From positions 1 through 64,000 of the forward strand of contig JAEUJQ010000052.1 in assembly GCA_016793095.1 (NCBI GenBank): a stretch of DNA of 64,000 bases. The letters run 5' to 3'. Positions 1 to 7,387 of this stretch are shown here, piece by piece; the stretch's first letter is position 1, and each line of letters opens with the position of its first letter. The position numbers and the translations under genes were made by a program. The notes beneath the pieces are model-generated. The model was not told the origin of the DNA and made no database searches. It saw only the letters and a list, made by a program, of their open reading frames with translations. The DNA is from Myxococcaceae bacterium (lineage in GTDB: Bacteria > Myxococcota > Myxococcia > Myxococcales > Myxococcaceae).

Positions 1-35
1 GCCAGCGCCTTCCCGTCGATGAGCTGTGCGGTCAT
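1..35 (-). CDS. folD: FolD N-terminus (partial)
   Basis: Only the first 11 complete codons plus part of a twelfth are inside the window; the gene runs off the left edge. The peptide reads MTAQLIDGKAL, the usual opening of bifunctional methylenetetrahydrofolate dehydrogenase/cyclohydrolase, which interconverts one-carbon folates in the cytosol. It starts 21 bp after the stop of the YdcF-like gene on the same strand, so the two may be co-transcribed. The identification rests on a very short peptide; the match to the FolD start is good, but the rest of the gene must be seen to be sure. Confidence 0.6.
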   Translation of the reverse strand, partial: MTAQLIDGKAL

Positions 36-56
36 GGGCGATCTGTACCAGCACCT

Positions 57-644
57 TCACTCGGTGAGCACGAGCCGAATGAGCGCCGGCACCTCACGCG
101 CGGTCCACCACATGCGCGAGATCAACGAGCGATGCCTTGGAGCGTCGAGCACCGCCCCGATGGTGACTTCGAACTCCTCCTGCTTGAAGCACCAGCGTGC
201 ACGCGCGAGATGGTACGGGTCGGAGATGACGTGCGCGCAGGACACGCCGTGTTCCTTCAGCAGCTTCACGGTCTCGTGCGCGTTCTGCCTGGTCGAGTGA
301 CTGTTCACCTCGACGAGGATCGACTCGGGTGCGATGCCCGCGTCGATCGCGAGATCTCTGCCCACGATCGCTTCGGCTGGCGGGAAGTCTCCGACGCCGC
401 CTGAGAAGACGAGGAACTGGCCCTTCCCTGCTCTTCGAGTCGCCACCCCTTCCGCAACCCTCGCGGCCAACGTGTCGGAGGCCGCGCCGCCTTCGTTCAC
501 CCGAGCGCCAAGCACGACGACCGCGCAATCGCGCCCGGCAACGTCAGACGAGCTCGTCCCGACGTGGTCGATCCACAGCGCGGCGAGCGCCCACGCGGCG
601 ATCAGCACCACTCCTGCGGCCAGAAGCCCACGAAGCCTGCGCAC
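57..644 (-). CDS. YdcF/SanA-like DUF218 membrane protein
   Basis: A 195-residue protein with one N-terminal membrane segment (about residues 5-25) followed by a DUF218 (YdcF/SanA) fold. Seen: VVVLGARV at the first strand, LVFSGGVGD, a conserved acidic/Glu region (PPAEA), ILVEVNSHSTRQNA (the family usually has an E-S-S-T-N segment here) and VISDPYHLARA. Members are inner-membrane proteins tied to envelope integrity; the reaction is not settled. The start is GTG at 644, which leaves a normal signal-anchor. It lies upstream of folD on the same strand. No operon logic beyond that is evident. Confidence 0.8.
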   Translation of the reverse strand: MRRLRGLLAAGVVLIAAWALAALWIDHVGTSSSDVAGRDCAVVVLGARVNEGGAASDTLAARVAEGVATRRAGKGQFLVFSGGVGDFPPAEAIVGRDLAIDAGIAPESILVEVNSHSTRQNAHETVKLLKEHGVSCAHVISDPYHLARARWCFKQEEFEVTIGAVLDAPRHRSLISRMWWTAREVPALIRLVLTE

Positions 645-740
645 AGGGAAGGCCTGAGCACAGCTCGTGCCGCTTCAGGTGCGAAAACCGCCCTTTTCAT
701 GACACTCGTTGCGCGGACCTGACGGAGTACGCTGACGCGC

Positions 741-1577
741 GTGTACGGGAAGCTGCTCGGCGCCGGCATCGGCGGCTGCGTGGGAATGCTGCTCGAGTGG
801 AATCCGCTCGTGGTGTTCGCGTGCGTCGTGGCGGGCGGGCTGATCGGACACCTCTTCTTCGATCGCGAAGGCGACGTGCCCCGCGTCGAGAACCCCAGGT
901 CGGTCGAGGAGCTGCTCGCCGAAGGAAAGAAGCGCCGCGCGAAAGAGAAGGCGCGCGCGAAGGCTGTTCCTCCGAAGCCTGCCAGCGAAGAGCACACCAC
1001 CCTCGCCCGCGCGCTCTGCCCGATCTTCATCGAGGTCGCCCGCGCTGATGGAGACGTCGTCAGTGACGAGGTGCGCATGGTGCGCGAGTTCTTCGAACAC
1101 TCGCTGAAGTTCGATGAACCGGGCCTCGAGGTGGTGCGGGTCTCGCTGAAGGAGGCACTCGGTCAACCGGTGGCTGACATCGAGACGCTCGTGAAGGCCA
1201 ACCGCGGCGCCGTGAAGCCTGCGCTGCGCGTCGAGGTGCTGCGCGCGATGTACGAGGTCGTGCTCTCGGACGGAGCGATGAAGCGCGCCGAGCAGGACAC
1301 GCTCAAGCGCGTCGTGCAGCACTTCAACCTGTCGGATGAGCAGCTGCTGCAGATCACGAAGGACTTCTTCGGCACGGGCAAGGAGCACTTCGAGGTGCTC
1401 GGGCTGCCCGAGTCCGCGAGCGACGACGAGATCCGCTCCGCGTTTCGAAGGCTCGCGGCCGAGAATCACCCCGACCGCGTCGCCTCGCTCGGTGCGAAAG
1501 AAGCCGAAGCCGCGACCGAGCGCTTTCGCATCGTCAAAGACGCGTACGAGGCGCTCAAGCAGCTGCGCGGCTTGTGA
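741..1577 (+). CDS. DjlA-like membrane co-chaperone (TerB + J domain)
   Basis: A 278-residue protein with the layout of DjlA: a glycine-rich N-terminal membrane segment (about 3-35), a TerB-like helical domain (about 85-200) and a C-terminal J domain (about 216-278). The J domain carries HPD (in ENHPDRV) and ends at the protein terminus, as in DjlA. J proteins stimulate the ATPase of Hsp70 partners, here at the cytoplasmic face of the inner membrane. The start is GTG at 741, just before the membrane segment. Its stop abuts the stop of the convergent EF-hand gene with no gap, so there is no room for a separate terminator. Confidence 0.8.
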   Translation: MYGKLLGAGIGGCVGMLLEWNPLVVFACVVAGGLIGHLFFDREGDVPRVENPRSVEELLAEGKKRRAKEKARAKAVPPKPASEEHTTLARALCPIFIEVARADGDVVSDEVRMVREFFEHSLKFDEPGLEVVRVSLKEALGQPVADIETLVKANRGAVKPALRVEVLRAMYEVVLSDGAMKRAEQDTLKRVVQHFNLSDEQLLQITKDFFGTGKEHFEVLGLPESASDDEIRSAFRRLAAENHPDRVASLGAKEAEAATERFRIVKDAYEALKQLRGL

Positions 1578-1958
1578 CTACCGGCTCGACCACCACGCCT
1601 TGAACTCGTCCCACGAGATCTTGCCCGAGTGGTTTGCGTCGACCACGTCGAGCGCGATGTTCAGCTCCATCTCACCGGGGCTCTGGCCGAGCGCCTCGAG
1701 CAGCCGGGCGAACTCGCCACGATCGATGCTGCCCGAGCCGTCGCGATCGTAGACCTTGAAGATCTCGAACACCTCTTCGTGCTCGTCGTCTTCGAGCTCG
1801 GGGTGGTTCACCTTCGCGTGCATCGGCGGGTTGCGTGGCGTGCCCTTGCGCTTCTTCGCGACGACCTTCTTCGGCGCGGCCTTCTTCACCGGCTTCTTCG
1901 CGGCGGGCTTCTTCTTCACAACGGGCTTCTTCTTCGATGCCTTCTTCTTGGCTGCCAT
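1578..1958 (-). CDS. EF-hand protein with histone H1-like Lys/Ala/Pro tail
   Basis: A 126-residue protein in two parts. Residues 1-45 are almost only Lys, Ala, Pro and Val in KKA/KKP repeats, like a histone H1 or AlgP tail. Residues about 55-126 form a pair of EF-hands with loops DRDGSGSIDRGEF and DANHSGKISWDEF, both with the expected acidic positions and the final Glu. The second loop has His at position 4 instead of the more common Gly/Asp. The fold predicts Ca2+ binding; the basic tail suggests binding of nucleic acid or another polyanion. Putting the two together is inference. ATG start at 1958. Confidence 0.75.
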   Translation of the reverse strand: MAAKKKASKKKPVVKKKPAAKKPVKKAAPKKVVAKKRKGTPRNPPMHAKVNHPELEDDEHEEVFEIFKVYDRDGSGSIDRGEFARLLEALGQSPGEMELNIALDVVDANHSGKISWDEFKAWWSSR

Positions 1959-2106
1959 GGGCCCATCCTCCAGTCAGGAACGCTTCTGACGACCGTCTAT
2001 CGCGCCCAACGAAGCGGAGGGCATCGAACTTCACCACGCCGGGCCAACCCTCCGCACGCTCAGGTGAGCACTTCGGAGCACTTCAAACGGGCCCGGCGAT
2101 ATGAAA

Positions 2107-2111
2107 AAGGA
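2107..2111 (+). promoter_or_regulatory. Ribosome binding site deciding the start of the deaminase gene
   Basis: AAGGA lies 4 nt before the ATG at 2116. The in-frame ATG at 2101 sits inside this purine run and has no comparable site upstream (only cytosine/guanine-rich sequence). The downstream ATG is therefore preferred. Confidence 0.55.
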
Positions 2112-2115
2112 AGAC

Positions 2116-3114
2116 ATGACGAGAGAGCTGATTGACCTCCACATCCACGTCGGCGGCGCCGTTGCACCCCACATCCTCTGGGCCATCGCGCACCAGCACG
2201 GCTTCAAGCTCCCCGTCAAAAGCTACTTCGAGTTCGTCGACCTGATCACCGCGAGCCCCGACAAGGTGGCGAGCCTCGACGAGTACCTGAAGATCATGCA
2301 CACCTGGACCGAGAAGATTCAGAGCTCGCCGATGGCGATCGAGCGCTCGGTCTACGAGGTGATCGGCAAGGAGTACCGCAGCTCTCGCGTCACGCAGATC
2401 GAGCTGCGCTTCAACCCGATGAAGCGCAACCTGCACTCCGAGCTCGACCTCGATCACATCATCCACGCGGCGATCCGCGGCATGGACCAGGCGATGCTCG
2501 AGTACGGCGTCAAGGCGTGCCTCATCTTCTGCCTCGCGCGCGAGTTCGATCACCGGCTCAACAGCATCATCGTGGACAAGGCCATCAAGTACCGGCATCG
2601 GGGCGTGCGCGGCATCGACCTCGCCGGCACCGAGTCGCACGCGCTCGAGCTCAAGCCCGAGGTCGTCGCGCAGTACGAAGACCTCTTCGAGAAGGCGCGC
2701 AAGGCGGGCCTCAAGGCCACCGTGCACACCGGCGAGACGCGCGGCACCGGGGCCGAGGGCGTGATCGCGGTGATCGAGAAGCTCAAGCCCAACCGCATCG
2801 GCCACGGCATCCGCGCCGCCTACGACGAGGCCGCGATGAAGCTGATCAAGGAGCGTGATGTGGTGCTCGAGGTCTGCCCGACCTCGAACCTGCAGACGAA
2901 GGCCGTCGATGGCATCAAGGAGCTCGAGCACATCGTCCGCACCTTCTGGGATCGCGGCGTGAAGGTGACCATCAACACCGACGGTCCGTACCTGCTCAAC
3001 ACCGACATGCGGCGCGAGATCGATCTCGTCGAGAACAACCGCATCCTGACGCCCGAGCAGATCGATCAGACGCTCGCCTGGGCCCGCGAGTACTCGTTCA
3101 TTCCGAAGAGCTGA
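2116..3114 (+). CDS. Adenosine deaminase-family amidohydrolase, divergent subfamily
   Basis: A 332-residue TIM-barrel metal-dependent deaminase. Zinc ligands and catalytic residues of adenosine deaminase are present: HIH near the N-terminus (H9, H11), HTGE (H204, E207), GHG (H230) and the Asp of NTDGP (D289). Two substrate-recognition positions differ from true adenosine deaminase: the Asp after HxHL is Gly (HIHVGGA) and the second Asp of the usual NTDDP is Gly290. Hydrolytic deamination or hydrolysis of a purine-like compound is likely, but adenosine itself is doubtful. The start at 2116 is chosen over ATG 2101 because of the ribosome binding site. pyrD follows after 9 bp, so the pair is probably an operon of nucleotide metabolism. 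Confidence 0.8.
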   Translation: MTRELIDLHIHVGGAVAPHILWAIAHQHGFKLPVKSYFEFVDLITASPDKVASLDEYLKIMHTWTEKIQSSPMAIERSVYEVIGKEYRSSRVTQIELRFNPMKRNLHSELDLDHIIHAAIRGMDQAMLEYGVKACLIFCLAREFDHRLNSIIVDKAIKYRHRGVRGIDLAGTESHALELKPEVVAQYEDLFEKARKAGLKATVHTGETRGTGAEGVIAVIEKLKPNRIGHGIRAAYDEAAMKLIKERDVVLEVCPTSNLQTKAVDGIKELEHIVRTFWDRGVKVTINTDGPYLLNTDMRREIDLVENNRILTPEQIDQTLAWAREYSFIPKS

Positions 3115-3123
3115 AGCCGCGCC

Positions 3124-4179
3124 GTGTACCAATCGCTCGTCAGGCCCGTCCTCTTCCAGCTCGACGCCGAGCGCGCGCACCACCTCGGCATGGCGGGGCT
3201 CAGGGCCATGCCGCTCGCGATGGCGAGGTCCTGGCGCGCCAACGCCCGCGCCGATCGACGGCCCGCGCTCGCCACCACCATCGCCGGCCTCGCCTTCCCC
3301 AACCCCGTCGGCCTCGCGGCCGGGCTCGACAAGAACGCCGAGGCGCTCGTGGGCCTCTTCGGCCTGGGCTTCGGGTTCGTCGAGGTCGGCACGGTCACGC
3401 CGCGTCCCCAGCCCGGCAACCCCCTGCCCCGCCTCTTCCGCATCCCCGAGCACACCGCGCTCATCAACCGGCTCGGCTTCAACAACGAGGGCATGGCCGA
3501 GATGAAGCAGCGGCTCGCGGCGCTCGCGTGGCGCCCGGGGCCGGTGGGCGTGAACCTCGGCAAGAACAAAGACACGCCGAACGAGCGCGCGGTGGAAGAC
3601 TACGTCGCGTGCGCGGAGACGGTCGGGCCGCTCGGGGACTACGTGGTGGTGAACCTGTCGTCACCGAATACGCCGGGCCTGCGGCAGCTGCAGGAACCTG
3701 AGGCGCTGGCGGCGATCCTCTCAGCAGTCCGCGTGAAGGTGCCCACGAAGCCGCTCTTCCTGAAGATCGCGCCCGATCTCGGTGACGAGGCCATCGACGT
3801 CGTGGTGGACGTGGCGACCTCGACCGGCATCACCGGTCTCATCTGCACCAACACCACGATCACCCGGCCCTTCGAGCACCCCATCGCGAAGGAGGCGGGC
3901 GGGCTGTCGGGGCGCCCGGTGTTCCAGCGCTCCACCGAGGTGCTGCGTCGGGCCTTCAGGCGGTGCCAGGGCAAGCTGCCGATCATCGGCGTGGGCGGCG
4001 TGTTCGACGGAGACGACGCGTTCGCGAAGATCGCCGCGGGCGCGTCACTCGTGCAGCTCTACACCGGCTTCATCTACGGGGGCCCCGGCCTGCCGCGCCG
4101 CGTACTCGATCGGCTCGACGAGAAGGTGGCGGAGCTCAAGCTGTCGAACCTGTCGCAGGCTGTCGGCCGGGACGCGTGA
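3124..4179 (+). CDS. pyrD: Dihydroorotate dehydrogenase (quinone), class 2
   Basis: Oxidises dihydroorotate to orotate in pyrimidine synthesis, passing electrons through FMN to membrane quinone. The 351-residue length and the N-terminal amphipathic helical extension (YQSLVRPVLFQLDAERAHHL) mark the membrane-associated class 2 enzyme. FMN and substrate motifs seen are AAGLDKN, NRLGFNNEG, NLGKNKDT, NLSSPNTPGLRQLQ (Ser is the class 2 catalytic base), CTNTT, GGLSG and GVGGVFDGDDA. GTG start at 3124, 9 bp after the deaminase stop. About 590 bp without a gene follow. Confidence 0.95.
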   Translation: MYQSLVRPVLFQLDAERAHHLGMAGLRAMPLAMARSWRANARADRRPALATTIAGLAFPNPVGLAAGLDKNAEALVGLFGLGFGFVEVGTVTPRPQPGNPLPRLFRIPEHTALINRLGFNNEGMAEMKQRLAALAWRPGPVGVNLGKNKDTPNERAVEDYVACAETVGPLGDYVVVNLSSPNTPGLRQLQEPEALAAILSAVRVKVPTKPLFLKIAPDLGDEAIDVVVDVATSTGITGLICTNTTITRPFEHPIAKEAGGLSGRPVFQRSTEVLRRAFRRCQGKLPIIGVGGVFDGDDAFAKIAAGASLVQLYTGFIYGGPGLPRRVLDRLDEKVAELKLSNLSQAVGRDA

Positions 4180-4410
4180 CCGAGGCAGCGCAGCGCGGCG
4201 TGCACGACTGCCGGCCGGGAGTGCGATTCGCGCTCCCTCTCGCGCGACGCTCTGGCGTGCGGACGACCCTCAGGCGGAAAGCCGCGCCTGGCCGCCTCGG
4301 GGACGCGGTCGGCGCCTCCAGGCACCGAGAAGGTGTTCTCGCTCCCGGCCCCAGTCGGGGCTGCGTGAACGAACCTCAGCCGGAACCAGGCCTCGACCCG
4401 GCTCGGAGCG

Positions 4411-4609
4411 GCGCGCGCGTGCAACCCAGCGTCGCGACGGGCGCATCGACGTGCACGAGCATCGGGCAGAGCGGACGACGCGGAGAACCGCGAGGCGAGG
4501 GGCGGATCCTCCAGACCGGAATCGACTCCCCGCACCTCGGCTCAGCGTGAAAGGCAGCTTCACAGCCGATTCCAGAGTGGAGGTTGCGAGTTGCGCGCGC
4601 GTGCAACCC
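4411..4609. repeat. 17-nt direct repeat pair
   Basis: The 17 bases at 4411-4427 (GCGCGCGCGTGCAACCC) recur exactly at 4593-4609, 182 bp downstream. No gene lies between the copies. The repeat is GC-rich but not simple, so chance is less likely than for a low-complexity run; function is unknown. Confidence 0.5.
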
Positions 4610-4620
4610 TGCACGGCGCG
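4596..4620 (+). repeat. GC-rich inverted repeat (hairpin)
   Basis: Ten base pairs with a one-nucleotide bulge (G4616) and a four-base ACCC loop: CGCGCGTGCA pairs with TGCACGGCGCG. It overlaps the second copy of the 17-nt repeat. There is no U-run after it, so it is not a classical intrinsic terminator, although it could still slow or end transcription coming from either of the two convergent genes. Confidence 0.4.
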
Positions 4621-4769
4621 TCCGCCTGAGCAGCCGTCCCGTCGATTTCCACCTGAACCTCCGATGACGCGGCCCTTCGGCAGTCGCTCGAAGTGAGAGA
4701 GCGCGAACCGATCGGGTGCCCAACCTCCAGGCTGGAATCCGCGGCCCAGCCGAGGCGGAGATGAGGGCC

Positions 4770-5726
4770 TCACACCGGGACGAAGACGCGCCTCACCCGC
4801 TCGTCGCTCAGCACGCGCGACACCCGCTCGGCCCGCTGCGCCGGCGTCATCGGCTCGCGCGGCGAGTGGCCCCAGACCGGCCCTGGCCAGGCCGGATCAT
4901 CGAGCCGTCGGCCGACGTGGTGCACGTGCAGCTGGCGCACCACGTTCCCCAGCGCGCCGACGTTCACCTTGTCGCTCCCGAAGCGTTCGCGGAGCACGTC
5001 GCACACGATCGCGCTCTCGTCGGCCAGCTGCCGGCGCTCGGCCTCGGACAGGTGCCCGGGATCCTCCGCGCCGCTCTGTCGCGGCACCAGCACCAGCCAG
5101 GGCCAGCGCGCCTCGTTGAAGAGCAGCAGCTCGCTCGAAGCGCCATGCGCGACGAGCGTGGTGTCCCGCGCGAGGCGTGGATCGAGCTCGAAGGGCGCCC
5201 CTGCCCTCAACGCGCGGAGCAGCTCCCAGCCCTCGGGCCAGGCGCCCAGCGCTGCGCCGTCGAGGTGCCCTCGTGCGCCAACGTTCACCAGCCGGGCGCC
5301 GAGCAGCCTCGCGAGCCCGGTCGTGTGCCCGAGCGACCCGTGGGGATCGTCCTCGCTCGCGACGACGATCGACGGGAACGGCAGCGACACCATCGGCCAG
5401 TCGAACGCGCGCACGGCCGGCGGCAGCGCCGGTGTAGCGCACTGCGGCGGGGCGACGAGCAGGGCTCCAGCGACGCGCGACGACGACGGCGACCTCGCCA
5501 CGTGTGCGATCAGCGCAGCGCCGAGGCCGTGACCCAGCAGCACCGCGGGCGAGGGGGTCGCCTCGAGCGCCTCGATGACGCGCGCGCTCCAGGCCGCGAG
5601 CGACGGCTCGGTCCACGAGGCCTGCTCCACGCGCTGCACGCGGGCGTCGAGGCGCTCCCACGCGCGCTGCCACGCCGCGGGGCCGGGCCCGGTCCAGTCT
5701 GGCAGGCTCAAGACGCGCACCGACAC
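4770..5726 (-). CDS. YdeN/RBBP9-like hydrolase fused to a HIT domain
   Basis: A 318-residue protein of two domains not usually joined. Residues 1-170 match the RBBP9/YdeN alpha/beta-hydrolase family: LPDW near the start, LLGHGLGA at the nucleophile elbow, ASEDDPHGS with the acid (D127) and GARGHLDG with the His (H154). The nucleophile Ser of the usual GHSLG is Gly67 (codon GGC; AGC would be Ser). Residues about 190-318 are a HIT domain: NEARWPWLVLVPR, KVNVGALGNVVRQLHVHHV and PAWPGPVWG. HIT proteins are nucleotidyl hydrolases/transferases. GTG 5726 is chosen because GGTGA lies 7 nt upstream; it begins 2 bp after the previous gene ends. Function unknown; the first domain may only bind. Confidence 0.75.
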   Translation of the reverse strand: MSVRVLSLPDWTGPGPAAWQRAWERLDARVQRVEQASWTEPSLAAWSARVIEALEATPSPAVLLGHGLGAALIAHVARSPSSSRVAGALLVAPPQCATPALPPAVRAFDWPMVSLPFPSIVVASEDDPHGSLGHTTGLARLLGARLVNVGARGHLDGAALGAWPEGWELLRALRAGAPFELDPRLARDTTLVAHGASSELLLFNEARWPWLVLVPRQSGAEDPGHLSEAERRQLADESAIVCDVLRERFGSDKVNVGALGNVVRQLHVHHVGRRLDDPAWPGPVWGHSPREPMTPAQRAERVSRVLSDERVRRVFVPV

Positions 5727-5728
5727 CG

Positions 5729-7357
5729 TCAGATCACCGGCTGCCCGGCGATGGGCAGCACGACGACCTTCTTCGGGTCCACGCGGCCGTCGTCGAGCCA
5801 CCTCCGGCCGACGTCGGCGAGCAGCGCCTGGAGCACCCGCGCCACCATGCCCTCGAGCTCGGCCACACCCTCGGTGAGCTTCGACGACAGCACCTCGACG
5901 GCGCGCTTGCCCGCGCTCGCCCGGAGGACCGGCTGGCGGCCCTGCTCGTCGAACAGGCGCGTCACCAGCTCCTGAACCCGCAGCTCGGGCAGCGGCCCCA
6001 CCTCGACCCGCCCGTCGAGCTCGGCGTGCGCGGCGACGGCGAGGAGCAGCCGCTGGGGCGTCAGCTCTGCCAGCTTCACCCCGAAGCGGGCGATCACCTC
6101 GGCAGGCGACGGCCCCAGCAGCGCGGTGAAGATCGCCCGCTGACCGCGCACCCGCGTCAGCAGCCCCTCGACCTCGGCGAGCTCGCGCTTCGAGCGGAAG
6201 CTGACCGGCTCGGCGCCCGGCACCTTGAGGGCCTTGAGCGGTCGCCGCCGCATGAGCGCCTGGAGCGCGAGCGTCTCTTCGTCCAACGCGAGCCACGTGT
6301 CGGCGAACCGGCTGCCCGGCTCCTGCGCGAGCCGCTCGACCTGCCGCTTGAGCTTGAGCGTGAGGGAGAAGCCGATCTGGAAGATCTCGCGCAGCGTCTT
6401 CTCGCGCACCACGGCGACCGCGCGCTCGGCGTCACCGCCGGTCAGGTGCTCGAGGCCGAGCTCGAGCGTGTCGCGGGCGTGCTCGCTCAGCCGGCGCAGG
6501 GCGGGCGGATCTCCCGGCTCGGCTCCCTCGGCCACCAGCACGCAGTTCACCAGGTACCTCACCTCGCCCTCGAGGTTCGTGCGCTCGACGGCGTCGAGCC
6601 CCTTGAACATGGCCGCCACGTAGTCGATGCGCTCGCCTGGCTTCGTGAGGCCGGGCTTCACAGCGGGCGCCTGGAGCTTGTCGGGGTCGAGCCAGGCGAA
6701 GACGCGGAGCGCCTCCTCGAGGGGCGGGAAGCCCAGATCCTGCAGCCGGCTCTGGCGGAACTGGAAAGCGGCCTCCTCGAGCTCGGTGGCCTGTTCCCAG
6801 CGCACCGCCTCGAGGAACCGGGTCAGCTCGAACGGGTTCGCCGCCATCAGATCGCGCGTGAGCTGGCGCAGCGCGTGCTCGTCCACACCGTCGATCGTGA
6901 ACTCGAGCAGGAACTTGCCCTCGGGCGTCTCGAGGGTGAGGCCCTCGGTGTCAACGTCGGGGTTCTCCTGCAGATCGTGAATGCGGGTGAGCCGCTTGAA
7001 CATGAGCTCGACCAGCTCGACGTCGAGGCGCCGCAGCTTCTCGAGGTACTGGGACTCGTCGTCTCCCCGCGCCGCGCGCAGCCAGTGCAACACCTCGAGC
7101 ACGTCGACCCGATCCTTCTGCCAGCTCGCCAGGTCCACGTAGGCGCGGAACTGCTCTGGCGTGGACAGCTGCACGATCTCGGTCGAGTCCGCGAGCCCCA
7201 CGTCGATGATCGTCGAGTAGACCTCCTCGGCGGAGATGCTGCGGACCAGCGCGCGGCCGTCCACCTCCTCGAGCATCGCGTCCAGCTTCTTCTTCGGCGC
7301 GAGCTCGGTCAGCCGCCGCATGAGCTCGGCGCGAAGCCCTTCATGGCGCTCAGTCAC
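5729..7357 (-). CDS. Large cytoplasmic protein, DUF6178-like
   Basis: A 542-residue soluble, Leu/Glu-rich, largely helical protein without signal peptide or membrane segment. Its opening portion (LVRSISAEEVYSTIIDVGL, then a Trp-Lys-Asp-Arg segment) resembles what I recall as DUF6178, a family found mostly in myxobacteria and related sulfate/iron-reducing lineages; the family has no known activity. I see no catalytic motif. It is followed after 2 bp by the YdeN-HIT gene, so the two are probably translated from one mRNA. The family name is from memory and should be treated as moderate confidence. Confidence 0.65.
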   Translation of the reverse strand: MTERHEGLRAELMRRLTELAPKKKLDAMLEEVDGRALVRSISAEEVYSTIIDVGLADSTEIVQLSTPEQFRAYVDLASWQKDRVDVLEVLHWLRAARGDDESQYLEKLRRLDVELVELMFKRLTRIHDLQENPDVDTEGLTLETPEGKFLLEFTIDGVDEHALRQLTRDLMAANPFELTRFLEAVRWEQATELEEAAFQFRQSRLQDLGFPPLEEALRVFAWLDPDKLQAPAVKPGLTKPGERIDYVAAMFKGLDAVERTNLEGEVRYLVNCVLVAEGAEPGDPPALRRLSEHARDTLELGLEHLTGGDAERAVAVVREKTLREIFQIGFSLTLKLKRQVERLAQEPGSRFADTWLALDEETLALQALMRRRPLKALKVPGAEPVSFRSKRELAEVEGLLTRVRGQRAIFTALLGPSPAEVIARFGVKLAELTPQRLLLAVAAHAELDGRVEVGPLPELRVQELVTRLFDEQGRQPVLRASAGKRAVEVLSSKLTEGVAELEGMVARVLQALLADVGRRWLDDGRVDPKKVVVLPIAGQPVI

Positions 7358-7387
7358 TCCCCGCCCTCCGTCACGCCTGTCCCTCGC

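Larger units (their letters stand above)
4180..4769. other. Intergenic stretch without a convincing gene
   Basis: Open frames here are arginine-rich, have no recognisable domain and lack a credible ribosome site, so I see no gene. The stretch contains a 17-nt direct repeat and a GC-rich hairpin (listed separately). It lies between convergent genes (pyrD and the YdeN-HIT fusion), so neither gene needs a promoter here. A structured RNA or a decayed gene is possible but unproven. Confidence 0.5.

Noticed and set aside
4270-4773. 167-residue minus-strand open frame
   Set aside because: Low-complexity Arg/Gly-rich translation in an intergenic stretch with repeats; no ribosome site.
4770-6296. Longer reading of the YdeN-HIT gene up to 6296
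   Set aside because: The first 190 residues are Ala/Arg-rich and lie entirely in the DUF6178-like gene; GTG 5726 with GGTGA 7 nt upstream is better.
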